From contig ML677335.1 in assembly GCA_007922305.1 (NCBI GenBank), positions 15,837,766 through 15,901,765 of the forward strand: a stretch of 64,000 bases of DNA, given 5' to 3'. This DNA is from Dermatemys mawii. Its lineage: Eukaryota > Chordata > Testudines > Dermatemydidae. The translations under genes and the position numbers were made by a program. Of the stretch, positions 12,901 to 26,525 are shown one piece after another (positions within the stretch are counted from its first letter, which is position 1; every line of letters starts with the position of its first letter). The notes under the pieces are model-generated. The model did no database searches and was not told the origin of the DNA. It saw only the letters and a list, made by a program, of their open reading frames with translations.

Positions 12901-13764
12901 ATTAACGTTACAAACTAGTTCCGATTTCAGGACCCAATTTTGACATTCTGATTTTCTTTAAACATACACAAATTGTTGAGCTAGGAATGTGACTATGTGC
13001 AGATGCAGAGATTTTTTCCCCCAAAGAGAAATGTAATTAGAGAGTATATGTGTGATGTGGAAACTTGTACATTCTTTTTCCATTGTGATATATTCCAACT
13101 TCTTTTAAAAAGGAAAAAAAAAATCAGGGCTACAAACAGTTCAGCTTGAGAAATTAAAAATAAAGCTGTGACTGAAAAAACCTCACTTACTTAGCATCTG
13201 CTCAATAAGCACATCCGAGGTACTAGTGTAATGCAAATGAATAATGTTCAAAGTTTTTCCAACAGAGCTCAGTGAAAACAATTAACTGATGTCTCTACAC
13301 GCTTGTCTTGCCTGATCAAGGGATCGTGAAGTGGCAAGGACTCCCACTAGAATTTGCACAAAACAGAAATGGTAGAGTTTTAATTGAAACATAGTAAATA
13401 TTAAAAGCACCAAAATCTGCATAGGCTTAGCAGCAGGAACAGAAGAGAAATTCATGTTTGAAAAGAATAGCCAAGCCAGTCCTGTAATTTTAGAAGGTCT
13501 CCATATGACAATCTTCATTTTGAAAGTCCTAAGAATTAGAAAAAAGTTTCCAGAATTTCCATTGTGAGGCTGACAGCATAATGCAGACTGCCAAAAAAAG
13601 TGTCATCAGCAACATTCCCTGCTTCATTCAAAATTACCTCACTATGGTGTAAGCTTCCCAGTGTAGTAGAAATACTCACATTTAACAGTTAAAGAAGGCA
13701 ATAAAGCACACAAAAATGAAACTATATTATTAATGAAACATTAAGTCAGCACAGTCAATGTAGT

Positions 13765-14035
13765 TTAGGGCTTATCTGCACTGCCCCACAGTTCAGACTG
13801 TTGGGACATATATAGCAGTGTGCACCCAAGTGTTGCATTGCCATTCCCCAATGTATCTTGCAGATGCAAACTAATAGGTTCCTAGTCTGCATTAATGCAA
13901 ATGAGGAGCCTTTTAGTTTGCGCCTGCAATATCCACACATGGGGAGCAACAATACAGCAATTCAGTGCACATGGTTATACACACCCCAGTAGTCCAAACT
14001 GCGACACAACATCAACTGTAGACATAGCACTAGTC
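13765..14035. repeat. Candidate foldback MITE (TCTACAC type)
   Basis: It starts TTAGGGCTTATCTGCACTGC and ends near ACTGTAGACATAGCACTAG, a diverged inverted pair of the same family as 8277-8540. It is non-coding. Confidence 0.45.
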
Positions 14036-14780
14036 AAAAGGGACAAGAAAAGCAAGAGCTAAGGTTCAAATAGCAACAGTAACTATTGCTTAGACTGTAC
14101 CTTTCACAGCACAATATTTAATGAGAAAAATAGAAATTACTTCTGTTGTGGAACAGTTTTGCTATTGGAAGTTTAGCTATGTTAGTTAACTTTATTTAAT
14201 TAACAGTTTCCAATTTGGAAACATTTCTAAAGTATTAATGTGATAAGTTTTCTTCAAAGCCCAATTTAAAAGGCTTTGATATCCTACCTCAAACAAAATG
14301 GTCGGTCTTGACATTCAATTATTCAGAAATTAAAGGCAGGCAGAAGGAAGCTGCTGTACTATAGTAGCAGCAATTTCAGTTCTGATTGCCATCTATTACT
14401 TACTATTAGAGAAGTGGCTCTGCTGCACAGTACGACATCTTGAACTACTTCCTAGTGATGAATTTAAGATTTTACGATGAATTTTTATTCCAGATCACAG
14501 TTACTTTCTCCACTAGGAAACACACCACCCTCCCCTAAATTTAAGATGGTTGTGTTGACTCACCCTTAATCCCAGCAAAATATAGCATCAGCACTTCTCA
14601 GTACAGTACTGTATGCAATATTTTCTCCAGTCTTTCATGCCCCTTTTGATAAGGCTCTTGTCCACAAACTTTCTAAAAGGCCGTTCCAACTTGTGTGACA
14701 TGGATTAGAAAACCTTGAAATGTGAATACAGCTTTAAATAAAGTGTATAAAGTAATCAATTCTAAATAGACAGATGTGTC

Positions 14781-14916
14781 TAGGGTGACCAAACAGCAAA
14801 TGTGAAAAATCGGGACATGGGGGGAGGAGGCTGTATGTATTAACAGGAGCCTATATAAAAAGAAAAACCCCAAAATTGGGACTGTACCTATAAAATTGGG
14901 ACATCTGGTCACCCTA
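14781..14916. mobile_element. hAT-like MITE, TAGGGTGACCA family, copy A
   Basis: Ends are TAGGGTGACCA and TGGTCACCCTA, with an 8-bp duplication (GATGTGTC left, AATGTGTC right, one mismatch). The interior carries AAAAATCGGGACA and CCTATATAAAAAGAAAAACC, shared with copies B-D. Confidence 0.85.
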
Positions 14917-14924
14917 AATGTGTC

Positions 14925-16239
14925 TGAATGGAAGTTGTAAGCCTTCTAAGGAGAATCTGACGAGGTCATCTTAGGGCACATTTGATCAGAGGTATGCCTG
15001 CAACCATTTCTAGCCTCAGATCAGTTGTTGCTTAGAATGAATACAGGGTCAATAACAAGTAATTCTGTCAAAATTTGCGCAGAGGACTTACATTGTCTAG
15101 CTCCAACACTGAGATTTTTTTTCAAATCAGGAGTTCCTCTAACCTGTTTCACAGTTGAAAAACACCAGCTTTCCCAGTTCCTTGGTTCAGTTTCTCAAGG
15201 CCCTTATGTGCTGGCTTCCAAATATACAGTACAACACTAGTTCTCTGTATAAATAACTAACATTTTGAACAGTTTATTGATATATCATTACTTTGGGCAA
15301 TGTATTTTTAGTTGCTCTTTGGAAGACTTTTTTGGAATGTACAGTTAGTTAGAAAACCTTGTAGAGTTAAATCTGGTAAGTTTCAGTCAGAGCAGGACTT
15401 TCATAATACAGGTGTACCTTTGAATAAGATTTGTGGTATTAGTTTTATCCATGGGTTTTGCTTATTTTCAATTGGATACATTTCCTTACCAGCTTGACTG
15501 AGTTTATATTAGAATCCTGAAAATATCCTTTACAATTTGCCCTGACAGACATACAAGTATGCTACACAATTTACTGTATATAGGTACCTGCATTCTACTT
15601 GTGAAAATTACAAGCACTCCTGTCTTCTACTTAAAAAGACAGTATGGCTATTAACTTTCTAATCTGTGTCTCCACACAGCATCTTTTCTGTATTACTACC
15701 ATGTCTGTCCACCTGTCCCTACAAAACTATCTAACCCTGTTTGTAACATGGTGCACTCTGAAAAATCGCCAGCAGCTACTCCAGCATGCTTCAGCAGAGG
15801 ACATAATATCTTGAGGTCACCATACAGAGCAGCATCTGGGGTTCAGTATTCTGGGATATCCTGCCACACAAACATTAAAGGAAGGATGGACAAACCAAAT
15901 TTGTTATAGGATGTTATAAGAGGACAGCCATGTGCTAGCACAGGGCTCTAGCAAGAGAGAAACATTTAACAAGGCAATGCTCCCAGAAAGTTTTAACTAT
16001 GTTTAGAGTTAGCTATATTACTAACTAAATTACAAAGTTAGTGGGAGATGAAGTTTTAACAAAGCCAAAATATTCATAGTATGCAAGCCTGAAGGACAAA
16101 CCAGAAACAGAAAACTTGTTCTACAGATTATATTTTGAAACACTTACATGAAGTCACGCTATGAGAAAGATAAACAGTAGCACCAGGTAATGAAATTTGC
16201 GGGAGTACAAGATGACATCTCCTTACCTCACTATAATCC
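14925..16239. other. Intronic sequence, nothing identified
   Basis: No recognisable repeat family or exon. Confidence 0.4.
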
Positions 16240-16345
16240 AAGGTGACCAAATAGTAAATATGAAAAATTGGGATGGAGGTAGAGGGTAATAAGCATCTAT
16301 ATAAGAAGGAACCCAAAAATCAGGACTATCCCTATTTTAAATTAA
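16240..16345. mobile_element. hAT-like MITE, TAGGGTGACCA family, copy B (3' truncated)
   Basis: AAGGTGACCAAATAG, TGAAAAATTGGGA and ATCTATATAAGAAGGAA match copies A, C and D. The right inverted end is missing; the copy stops in an A-rich tract. Confidence 0.7.
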
Positions 16346-17448
16346 AAAAAAAAAAATCACTCTACCTGAACTCCCCAAGGGAGAAAACTCAATTCAGTGC
16401 ACGACACCCTCCTCACACTCTGCCAATTAGACCAGTCTTGACTGCTCACTTTTCCTACTTCTCCCATAAATTCATATGTCCCTTTATGCTTCAGCCACCA
16501 TTCCAGAGGACATGCATGACTGTTTCTGCTCAATAATGATCCAAAGCACAGCAGACTGTCACATGTTCATTTTCATCATCCGAGTCAGATGCCACCAGAA
16601 AAAGGTTGATTCTCTTTCTTGGTTGTTCAAGTTCTGTAGTTTCCGCATGGTAACATTGCTCTTTTAAAACTTCTGAAAGCGTGCTCCACACCTTGTCACT
16701 TCAGATTCTTAAATCTTCATTCAAGTGATGTAGTTATCTTTAGAAATCTCACACTGGTACTGTCTGTGTTTTGTCAAATCTGAAGGGAAAAGCGTTCTTA
16801 AAATGAACATGTGTTGAGTCATCATTCAAGACTACTATAACATGAAATATATGGCAAAATGTGCGTAAAATAGAACCGGAGACATACAATGCTCCCCCCA
16901 AGGAGTTCAGTCACAGATTTAATTAATGCATTATTTTTTTAATGAGAGTCATCAGCATGGAAGCATGTCCTTTGAAATCGTGGCCAAAGAATGAAGAGGC
17001 ATACGAATGTTTATCATAACTGGTATGTAAACACCTTGCAATGCCGGCTACAAAAGTCCCATGGGAATGCCTGTTCTCACTTTCTGGTGACATTGTAAAT
17101 AAGAAGTGGGCAGCATTATCTTTTGTGAACATAAACAAACTGGTCTGTCTTAGCAATTGGCTGAACAAGAAGTAGGACTGAGTGAATTTGTAGGTGCTAA
17201 AGTTTTGCACTGTTTTGTTTGAGTACAATTATGTAACACAAAAAAATTCTAGTTAAGTTGCATTTTCATGATAGAGATTTCACTACAGTTCTTGTATGAG
17301 GTGAATTGAAAAATATCATCTTATTATTTTCACAATGCAAATATTTAATCAAAAATATAAAGTAAGCACTGTACACTTTGTATTCTCTGTTGTAACTGAA
17401 ATCTTAGTTGAAAATGGAGAAAATATCCACAAATTCCATAAATTTCAG

Positions 17449-17567
17449 TTGGTATTCTATTGTTTAACAGTGCAATTAAAACTAAGATTAATCGTGATTA
17501 ATTTTTGAATCGCAATTATTTGAGTTAATTGCGTAAGTTAACTGCAATTAATCGAAAGCCCTATTTT
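17449..17567. repeat. ATTAATCG-rich dispersed repeat
   Basis: It contains repeated, partly palindromic TTAATCG / CGATTAA and TTAACTGCAATTAATCG motifs, ending near CGAAAGCCCT. It resembles a dispersed repeat common in reptile genomes, though I cannot name its class. Confidence 0.45.
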
Positions 17568-18341
17568 TAATCTAAAGCATTAAGTTTTAAAACTAGTTTT
17601 AGAAAGCTTCAACTTGTTTACATCAATGATTTAAAGAAAGTGATTTGAATCATGATCATTTAGGTTGCTCCACTCTGCTAATTCTAAATCATTACTTTGG
17701 ATCTTAAATGAGGAAGTTCTCATGGTGGATTTTAAAAATAAGCTTGTAAAGTTTCCAACTGACTGAATAATGTTCAAAGGCATTTTAAAATTAAGATAAA
17801 AGTTTGAAATGGATCACTGCTTTGCTGTGCTAGCTACTCTAATGCATCTACTTGTTGAAAACAGGCATTACTACAAGATTAGTTAATTTTCCTTATCTGA
17901 ACAAGAACTCTGGACCACTAATTTTACATGTTTACACACAAAAAGATATTATATATGGCAGAAATTCAACTGCAGTTAAGATTTGAGAAATCCTCACCTA
18001 GTAAGTACCATAACTCAAACAGATGAGCATACTATCTGTATATTATTTTGTAACACCAAATGACACTATGCATAAACTCTATATTTTTTACAGCAAAAAC
18101 TGTCTCAGATATACAAGATAAATGAGCCAGAAAAGACTAAAGCATGCCCTGTTTTATGCAGATTTCTTGCCTAGCTTGTAGGTATCTCAGAGTTAAGATC
18201 TAAGTATAGTACCAGTTCTTATCAGTTTAATATCTGATATGTTATAGGTACCCAGTCATTCACCAACTCAGTTGCCAATATTTCCAAGACATGCAGAGTC
18301 AGGCTGTGACTTAGAGGATAAGAGTTTCCCCTAATATTATA

Positions 18342-18547
18342 CAGGCATGTCGCATCTTGCGCGAGGGTTCCGTTCTGTGGTTACCGCGTAAAGCGGAAAC
18401 TGCGCATAGCCAGAACCCATTGACTTCAATGGGAGGCAAAATTGCGCCTCTTGCAGGAAGTTTTTTTAAAATTTTTTTTTTTGTTTTTGCGAACTGCATA
18501 AAGTGGAAATCGCGTAAGTTGAATCAGCGTAAGACGCGACATGCCTG
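18342..18547. mobile_element. mariner/Tigger-like MITE (206 bp)
   Basis: Inverted ends are CAGGCATGTCGCATCTTGCG and CGTAAGACGCGACATGCCTG, flanked by TA (18340-18341 and 18548-18549). The interior has CATTGACTTCAATGGGAGGC. It has no coding capacity. Confidence 0.8.
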
Positions 18548-19389
18548 TACTACTTTCAGGCAACATAAGTTCCAAGTTTGTATCATTTGGTTCCTTAAAT
18601 TCTACTTCATTTTGAAAATGTAGCAGAGTACACTTCAACTGTGCCTTCCATGTAAAAACACTCTCACACCCTTCCAGTCCCACCCATCGAACAAGACAAC
18701 TTCAGGTCATGCAGGCCTGCAATCGCTCTCATTTTTCTTCCCAATCTCCCAAGTGTTTGGAGTTTGAGCTCAATACAAAGAGTTAATTTATTATTGGGAG
18801 CAACAGTGCAGCTTAAAATGAAAAAAAAAAAAAAAATACAGCACGTTGAGAACAAATTCTATTACATCCCTGTTGTCTCACACAAAGTATTATGATAATG
18901 GGTTATAGGAAAAAATAGCTAAGTAAAAGCAACAAAATATTTGCATGTGGCCAAAGTTAATGACATTTTAAAGAGATGAGTCTTGCTGTTGAACAATTTA
19001 TAAGCATACCAAATGTAACTCAACACAACCTATAAATAATGAATCATTAAAAAAGAAATAAGATAACCATCTACATTAGCCTTCCAGGTTGACAGAAAGG
19101 ATTCAAGGTCTTCAAACATTTTTAATTTTTTTTAAATGCTTACAAAATTGATTAATCACCATGGCAGAGGGTGTGTCCTTGGAGTCTTTTTGTGCAGATA
19201 TCAAGATTTGGATCAGGGATCGGAATGTCACTGCCTATCAAGTATTGTGGATCTAATCCAAGAGTTATTTTGTTGCTTACACATATTCAGCCCCATACTC
19301 TCTCTCAAATTACTAATTATGTGCAGGATCAGAGAGGGTTCATGAGGGGATATATTAAAGTTCCTATATTTTACGAAAGGTCTGGCTAA

Positions 19390-19805
19390 ATTGGAGGGAA
19401 TCCAGAGAAGAACAAAAATGATTTCTAAAAGATTTAGAAAACCTGATCTGTGAGGAATGGTTGGAAAAAGCCACACGAGTTTAGTCTTGATAAAAAGATA
19501 AGCTGGGGGTTGAGGGCATGTTTTCCACGTCCACTGAAGATAGGACAAGAAATACTGGGCTTAGTCTGCAGCAAGGGAGATTTAGTTTAGATGTCAGAGA
19601 AAGGTTTCTAATTATACAGGTAGTTAAGCTCTGGGATAGGCTTCCAAGACAGGCTGTGGAATCCTCATCATTTCAGGTTTTTCAGAACAGGCTGAAGAAA
19701 CACCTGCTAGGTATGATCTAGTCTTACTTGGTCCTGCCTCAGAACAGGGGAAAGGACTAGATGACTTCTCGAGGTCCCTTCCAGCCCTACTCTTCTAGGA
19801 TTCTG
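19390..19805 (+). mobile_element. CR1 LINE 3' end, older copy
   Basis: Matches to the CR1 3' region include GGGAGATTTAGTTTAGATGT, TTAAGCTCTGGGATAGGCTT and AGGTCCCTTCCAGCCCTAC, ending GGATTCTG. It is 5'-truncated and more diverged than the copy at 5.7 kb. Confidence 0.85.
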
Positions 19806-22801
19806 TAACTCTCTAACAGTACACTTAAGTCTCATACACAAAGGGACAAGCATTAGGAATTACATAATTGCATGTTTTAATAGCCTAAATATACTTTAAA
19901 TCAAGGAATAAGTCGCTGACTTCAATCTTTAATAACAACAGCCATTTAAAAAGTTAGAGTCACTGACCTCTGTGTAACATACTAAGATACAACATTTGAA
20001 AAATCAGTGCACTTTAAGATCAACTCAGAACAAGATGTCCAATACATGTTTATTATTTTCACTGGACTCAATGTAAATCAGAAAACTTTACAAAGGTAAA
20101 TTTCTGATTCATAATTTAGTTACTATTTTAATTTTAAAAATGGAGAAAACAGAATAAGGAAACTGATGGAGCTATGGTTCATAACGAGATGCTTAACACA
20201 GAAGAGATGAAAAAATGCTAAGCATAATAATGATTTTCAGGCATCTTAAAATATGTTAAGTAGAAAAGTTAAGATATACATCCCAGAAAATTCAAAGAAT
20301 GACTAGTCTAGATGTATACAACATATTTCCAAATATTTTTTGCTACTCAGTTTGCAAAGTGAAACTTCATGTCTGAGTACACAGAGATTTTCCAGCACTA
20401 TACAGAATCAAGATTTTAAATTTAGACCAATCAGAATGAAGCTAGTCCAGCCTTGCCCACATTAAATACAATTCAATAGTTATTTGCCAAACCCCCATGT
20501 TCTCCATCAAAGGAATCCAGTGTACTATAAAATTGCTCAGAAAAGGAGGTACTACTTGAAACGGGCATATAGAAAGAAAACTGGGAATTGTTCTCTTTCC
20601 AGCTGTTTCTTGAAAGGCTGTCAAATCTTATAGTTTCAGAGATTAAGGATAATCATAAGAGAAAACTATAACAAAATACTTTCCATACAGACAGTAAGTT
20701 TACATTACAGGTGCAAGAATCAGAAAAGGAAAAGTAAGGTTTAATCATGTATTTCTGGATAATCCCTGCCTCGGTCAATCAACAGGCTGATGATGTCAAT
20801 GAGGCAGCCACAACTTCTTCCTGTTTGTCAATATACAAAGAATGGATCTGTGCCTTATCCATTACACATTCTTAAACCTGTACACTGAAAGCCAAAATTT
20901 GCTCTTTGGCAATTCTGAGTAAATCCATTGTCTTCCTTTTACTAATCTAATTAATCATGACCCCCTCCATAATTAAGTATGCATATCGAATGGTGTGCAG
21001 TGAACTAAGAAAGGGTACATAGTGAGACCTTTCTAGATAAGAGTAGATTAGTATGGGTTTGCTTGGAATTTTTTTAACCATCACAGTAAGTTTACTATAT
21101 TTCATCACATTCCTTTGGTTTGCTTGCTGTACTACATTCAACCAGTGCAAGTAGCTATTTAATTACAATGTATATAGCCGAGAAGAATTACAAGGTGTAT
21201 GTGAAAACAGTCTTTGCTTTCCTCACATCTGAAGTGTTTCTCTTTGCTGCCTTAAAGACAGACTAAAGGAAATACTTTTTTGCAAAGGAGTTTGTGTCTT
21301 TTTTTCCTCTTCTTCTTTATGATATACAATGACGACCTGACTACCCTACCTCTCCTCTTCCTCACCACAAATTTCTCTTGCATATTTCTGACCTGAGAAA
21401 TATTAGGAACATCATGTCTGGTCTTCCCATAAAGTTATCCGGCAAAACTGGGAAGTGGGAGTGGGGAGGCATGCCTTAATTAACAGATGATGGCTGATGA
21501 ATCTTCAGCTCAAGTTCTTCTCTTTGAGCATCATCATTAGAAACAGATGTTAATATATACTTTCCCTTTCAATTGGTCAGCTCTCATTTCTTGAAACATC
21601 ACTTACACTAATTCTCTTGCTTATCCACCATCTTTTAGGATGCCCAAGACCTGTATCTCTGATGTTAAACAGAAATGGCAAAGCTCTTAAATACTGAAGT
21701 CTTCTTTATACATCACAGAACAAGCAGCAGCCAAAACAATTTTCCCCTCCCTTCGCAGGTGAAATTTAAGTTACAGTAGATTTTGTACAAAATTCCTTAA
21801 GTTGGTTGGTGTCTTTTGTTGTCGCCTCCCTCCCCAAGAAATCAACAAAACAAAAATTCCATCAACAGAACAGCATGTCTTGCATATGGTGCACACTTAA
21901 TGCTTGTATCTTACTGAATGAAGCAATTTTTAGTAAGACAACCAGTTAAGCAAAACCTCAGCTGCTGTCAGACTCTCCTGGAACCTAGATGAACTGGTAG
22001 GAGGAAGAGCTGACTTGCAGAAGAACGAGTCTCATATGTCACTGAAGGATGTAGTATCAGACTCTGCCTCTTAGTAGTCAGAGTGGAGGGCAAAGCCTGA
22101 CATAGGTTTGAGACTGAGCAGAGGACAGCACTGGAATCTAGATCCAGGGACAGGCTGGAGATCAGAACCAAATCAGTCTGCAGACAAGCCAAAGTAGTAC
22201 TGTAGCTGGAGTCCACGTGCAGGCCAGAGGTCAAAGCCAGGTTATGAGAGTCCAAGAGGGTTAGGAAGAGGAGGCAAGGGTGGAGCAAGGTCAGAATAAG
22301 GCAAGGACACAACTAGGAAAGGGCTCAGGCCAGGTTGGGGCAGGAACAGGAGCAGAAGCAGGCTGGGAACAGAGAGTCTAAGCTGCTGCATTGCAGTGTA
22401 AGGGTTCCTGGCGGATAGTGCTGTTCTATTGGGGAAATACTTGAGCCTGGGAGCCATCTGACCCAGGTTCCACTGAGAGTTAGGTTGCTGTCACGTGCCT
22501 GAAGGCTGAGACCCTATAGGCTCTTTGTGAATGGTAAGTTAGTGGAGCTGGGTTGTTGCAGAATGCCTAAATGGTGACTCACAACAGCTCTGCTGGAAGG
22601 GCACTTACTGAGTTTCTGTACCTAACAGCCCCTGTTGGCAGCTGAGTGAGCAGCCCACGTTTGGCTGCAGGTTTGCCTCACAGACAGAAGCATTGTGATA
22701 TTGCACTAGGATGACTAATCGAACCAAAATGGCTGTAGCACTCAAGTTGCTAGTCTACATCATCACTGACGTCATAAAAACTGAACTAGCTATAACCTGC
22801 T
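19806..22801. other. Intronic sequence; purine-rich imperfect repeat near 22.0-22.5 kb
   Basis: Most of this is unremarkable. From about 21960 to 22480 the plus strand is G/A-rich with recurring CAGGCCAG-like and AGGTCAAAGCC-like words, suggesting a decayed repeat whose class I do not recognise. No exon seen. Confidence 0.35.
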
Positions 22802-23047
22802 CAGGGCTTGTCAAAAAAAGTGCATTAGTGTACACCAGCTAAGGTGTAATTTCTAGTGCATACCAGCATGTCGCACCTCAACTGCCTGTAGGGGCTCTCC
22901 TGGCACTAACAGTTCCTTTCTGTGCTTTTATGGAATTTTTAGTGCATACCAGCAGGGTCCACATGGGCAGTTAGTGAGCAACACAGAGAGCACACTGGAA
23001 TTTATACTACAGCTAATGCACACTAACACTGTATAGATAAGCCCTCA
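22802..23047. repeat. Candidate foldback MITE (AGGGCTTGTC type)
   Basis: Ends AGGGCTTGTC and GATAAGCCCT are inverted with one mismatch. Inside are the direct motifs TTCTAGTGCATACCAGCA and TTTTAGTGCATACCAGCA. It is non-coding. Confidence 0.5.
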
Positions 23048-23771
23048 CAGTTACTAGAGTTATAACAACACTTAGAACTAATGAAAAGTATTACAAGCAC
23101 CTATGGTAGATGGTGTTTTATCAGTTTGAACCAAACTCTTAGTGATAAGTATGCCTAGTACAGCCGTACAACAGATTCCAGTCCTCTGTCAACAAACTAA
23201 ACCTTAAACTCAATCATGTACACCAAGGAACATTAGGGTTAAAAATGCTAAGAATTTAATAAGTACAGAAAAGAAAAATAAAAAGGTAGATAGATAAATC
23301 AAATCCACACCATTCACACGTGTACAACAAGTTCTGGTTGTAGACTTAAATATGGAGATACTATACAGCAACTGCACAACTACGTTAATGTTTAGTGATT
23401 TAGTGTTTCAGATGTCACTGAAGGACATTTGGTGATTAGATGGGAACTCTGGGTGGGGACACAGGGCAGACACTTGGTGATTAGATTGGAAGAAAACATT
23501 TGAAAAAGAGCTCTATTAAAAAACTCAAAATACTGAGAACACACCATCAAAAGCATTAATACAATTCTAGTAACTTGTTCACATAAGTCTATTGGAACTA
23601 GACAGAAGGTCTCCAAAGGGCCAAGAAATAATGGCAGAATAAGCTGATGTTCTGCTTTTACAGTACATTATATATACCAAAAACCCCTTCAAATTATTTT
23701 TGATTGCAACTCTAAAATATGTACGCTTGTGTGTCTTGTTTGCAAAATTTTAGCCCAGGTATACTCTAGGG

Positions 23772-24442
23772 CAGTGGTTTCTAAACTAGGGTTTGTGAAC
23801 CCTTTGGGGTTCACAAAATGTTAGAGGGTTCTCAGGGAAAAAATTTCCTAATGGCAGACAGAGCTGTCCCTAGGGATCCCGGGCAGCCCAGAGCCTCTGG
23901 ACTTTCAAGAGTTAATTTCTATCACACTAAAGAGATTTAAACTTCAAGACTTCTTATCAGAAATTGAAAGGGAGGGGGATATTTTTTGCTGTTTTTTAAA
24001 TTAAATAAGCAGCTAGTATTTTTTTTTACAATTATTATGAAGAACAAGTTTAAGCTTTGTTGTAATGTGTGTTTGCCTGGACTGCTCAAGACCTGAATGC
24101 TTGTGTGGGAGGAACTCTCAGCTGGCTTAAATCCCTTCCTGCTGTTTCACATCGGATACTCCTTGATGAAACCTAGGAGCCTTGTCTTATAACGGACTTA
24201 CTCAGAGTGATACAAGCTATGAATGGGAGATCCTGGAAGAGTGTTGTGTTTTCATAATGTAATAAATAGTGTGCAATGAGCATGTCATAAAAACAAATTT
24301 TATATACCCAAGATCACTGCTTTTATCATTTATTCTCAGGTAAAGGAGAAAATCCCAGGAAATATTCATTTTTAGGAGGGGTTTTGCAAGATTTGACATT
24401 TTAGTGAAAGTTTAACAGGTCGTTAAAGTTCGGGAACCACTG
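23772..24442. mobile_element. hAT (Charlie-like) non-autonomous element, 671 bp
   Basis: The inverted ends CAGTGGTTTCTAAACT and AGTTCGGGAACCACTG are diverged Charlie-type CAGTGGTTCTCAAACT termini. Flanks are CTCTAGGG (23764-23771) and CTCTAGCG (24443-24450), an 8-bp duplication with one mismatch. No transposase frame survives. Confidence 0.8.
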
Positions 24443-24450
24443 CTCTAGCG

Positions 24451-25936
24451 GGAAAAATTTTATTTGAAACTAACTACAACGATCACCGCAACAAAATTTC
24501 GGTCCAGCAGCTTTTTAACCTTGATTCTCCCAGCAATTGGTATTCACGCCAAATATTTGTACTTTAAGTGGTCAGGCAGATACAAGAAAGACTTTGTTGT
24601 CCATAAATCAATATTTGATACCCAGAGAAATGTAAGAGCAACTGTTATATTAAAAATGTCTAAACAGACACTGAAGCTGCAAAGGAACAAGAATGAGCAG
24701 AAGCTAAAAAATAAGCATAATAAAAAAATAGCAGTAATGTTTAGATCAGCTACATATAGAAGATAGTTTTACTGAATATTTTTCTGACAACTGACCTCTT
24801 TGCAGTTCCCCCTCTGCTTAGGAGCAAGATGGGAAGATAATCAGCTTTTGAGGTACAGCCTGCTGCTTGAGCCACAGGAACATGTTTACAATGGAGCAAA
24901 GGACATGCGAGCTTAGGTGACTTTTCCACTAGTGATCCCCTTCTCTGTCCTGTGTACCCACCCAAACTAGCCTGGCACCATCTGCTACCCTATTCTAGGA
25001 AAAACTACTTTAAAAAATTTTTTCTTTGCAGGTACAACAATGATTCCCCAGCACTGTTTTATTCTAGTAATAATTCCAGAAGGGTTGTTGGTTTTTTGGG
25101 GAGAGGTGGAGGGGAAGGGGTAGAAGGAGGAAGAGGAAACTGCCGCTACCTCTGGTGACCTGTCTGCCAACTACTGGTGAAGTTCACAAGACTGCTTATG
25201 ACCAGTCACAAAAAATACTCAGTGTGTCTCGTTCTATTTTTATGTAACTGCCATAGTAACTATTTATTAAAAACCAAACTGTTTAATTTACACCAGCAAG
25301 GACAACTCTTCAGTAAGGTGAATTTTGGGAACAAGGAACTGAACCCTTGAACTGATGTTCCACTAGATTTATTTTACTTCTGCAAAATTAACATTAAACA
25401 TGCTATTCAAAAGAGCAAAAATGTAAAGACTGAGGAAAAAGTGAAAAGATACAGGACAAAAGACATTTTACAGTTGTTAAGCTGTAAATTTGAGAATAAA
25501 CTGGCAATCAAGTTTCTTACCAACAATTGTCAGGTGGCTATAAAGTGAGATAGTAAAATTGTTCTTGGGAAAGGAATAATAGCTATGTGCATAAGATACA
25601 TGTTCTTGCATATATATTACATAGTTTTAAAACTTTTAAAAACTTCTATACCCTAGAAAAGCCATCACAAAACAACAGTTCCCAACCTTCTTACTGGAGC
25701 CCTGGTACAGTTACTGCTGCCTGATTCCATCTGTTTCCTTCTCTTACCTTTCACACTTCATTCTTTGACTTTTTTTGGGCGGTGGGAGAAAAGAAAAAGG
25801 GAGGGAGCAGAAGCATTACTTGTTTTCATTCCCTTCAGTTTTCCTTACTCACTGGGAGGCTTCATGCTGCTAGAGCTAACATTGCTCAAAAATGATCCGA
25901 GCAATGAGACACAATTGGACTAGTATGCTGCTTTCT
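24451..25936. other. Intronic sequence, nothing identified
   Basis: No exon or repeat recognised. Confidence 0.4.
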
Positions 25937-26224
25937 CAAGCCATGTCTACAGTATGGGAACTCTACCATCATAGATGCAGTGCCACAGCTATGCTGGCAT
26001 AACCCAACAGCATAGACACAGCCTACACTAGTGGAAGGGGTTTTTCTGTTGCTGTAGGAACACCACTTCTCCAAGCAATAGTAGCTAGACAGACAGACAG
26101 ACAGAAACAGTCTTCTATGAACCTATCTACCCTGAGGGTCAGAAAACTATAACCTCTCTGGGTGAAGATTCTTCACAAGTGACACAGCTGTATCAACCTA
26201 AATTTAAAGCATAGACCAGGCCTC
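25937..26224. repeat. Candidate foldback MITE (TCTACAG type) with AGAC microsatellite
   Basis: It runs from CAAGCCATGTCTACAG to AGCATAGACCAGGCCTCA, diverged inverted ends of the TCTACAC family. A short (AGAC)n run lies at 26087-26104. Confidence 0.45.
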
Positions 26225-26271
26225 AAATTATAATTATATACCACAATATCTACTGCCAGATCTAGGTACAT

Positions 26272-26525
26272 TAAGGCTCAGTCTACATTTAAATTTAAGT
26301 CGACATAACTGTGTCACCAAGGGATAGGAAAAATCCAAACCAAACACTGCAGTTATGCCAACTCGAATGCCAGTGCAGATGCAATTACGTCAACATAAAT
26401 GTGTTTCCATCAACCTAACTACCACTGCTTGAGGAGGTAGTGTTCCTATAGCAACGGAAACAACTTTGTCACTGTATGCTGCATCTACATTACAGGATTA
26501 TACAGATGTAACTATATAGCAGTAC
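26272..26525. repeat. Candidate foldback MITE, second tandem-placed copy
   Basis: It starts AAGGCTCAGTCTACATTT, 48 bp beyond the previous element, and ends around GATGTAACTATATAGCAG. The interior GTCGACATAACTGTGTCA is typical of this family. Boundaries are approximate. Confidence 0.4.

Noticed and set aside
26087..26104. AGAC repeats as part of a CRISPR-like array
   Set aside because: A simple tetranucleotide microsatellite in a vertebrate genome; no spacers.
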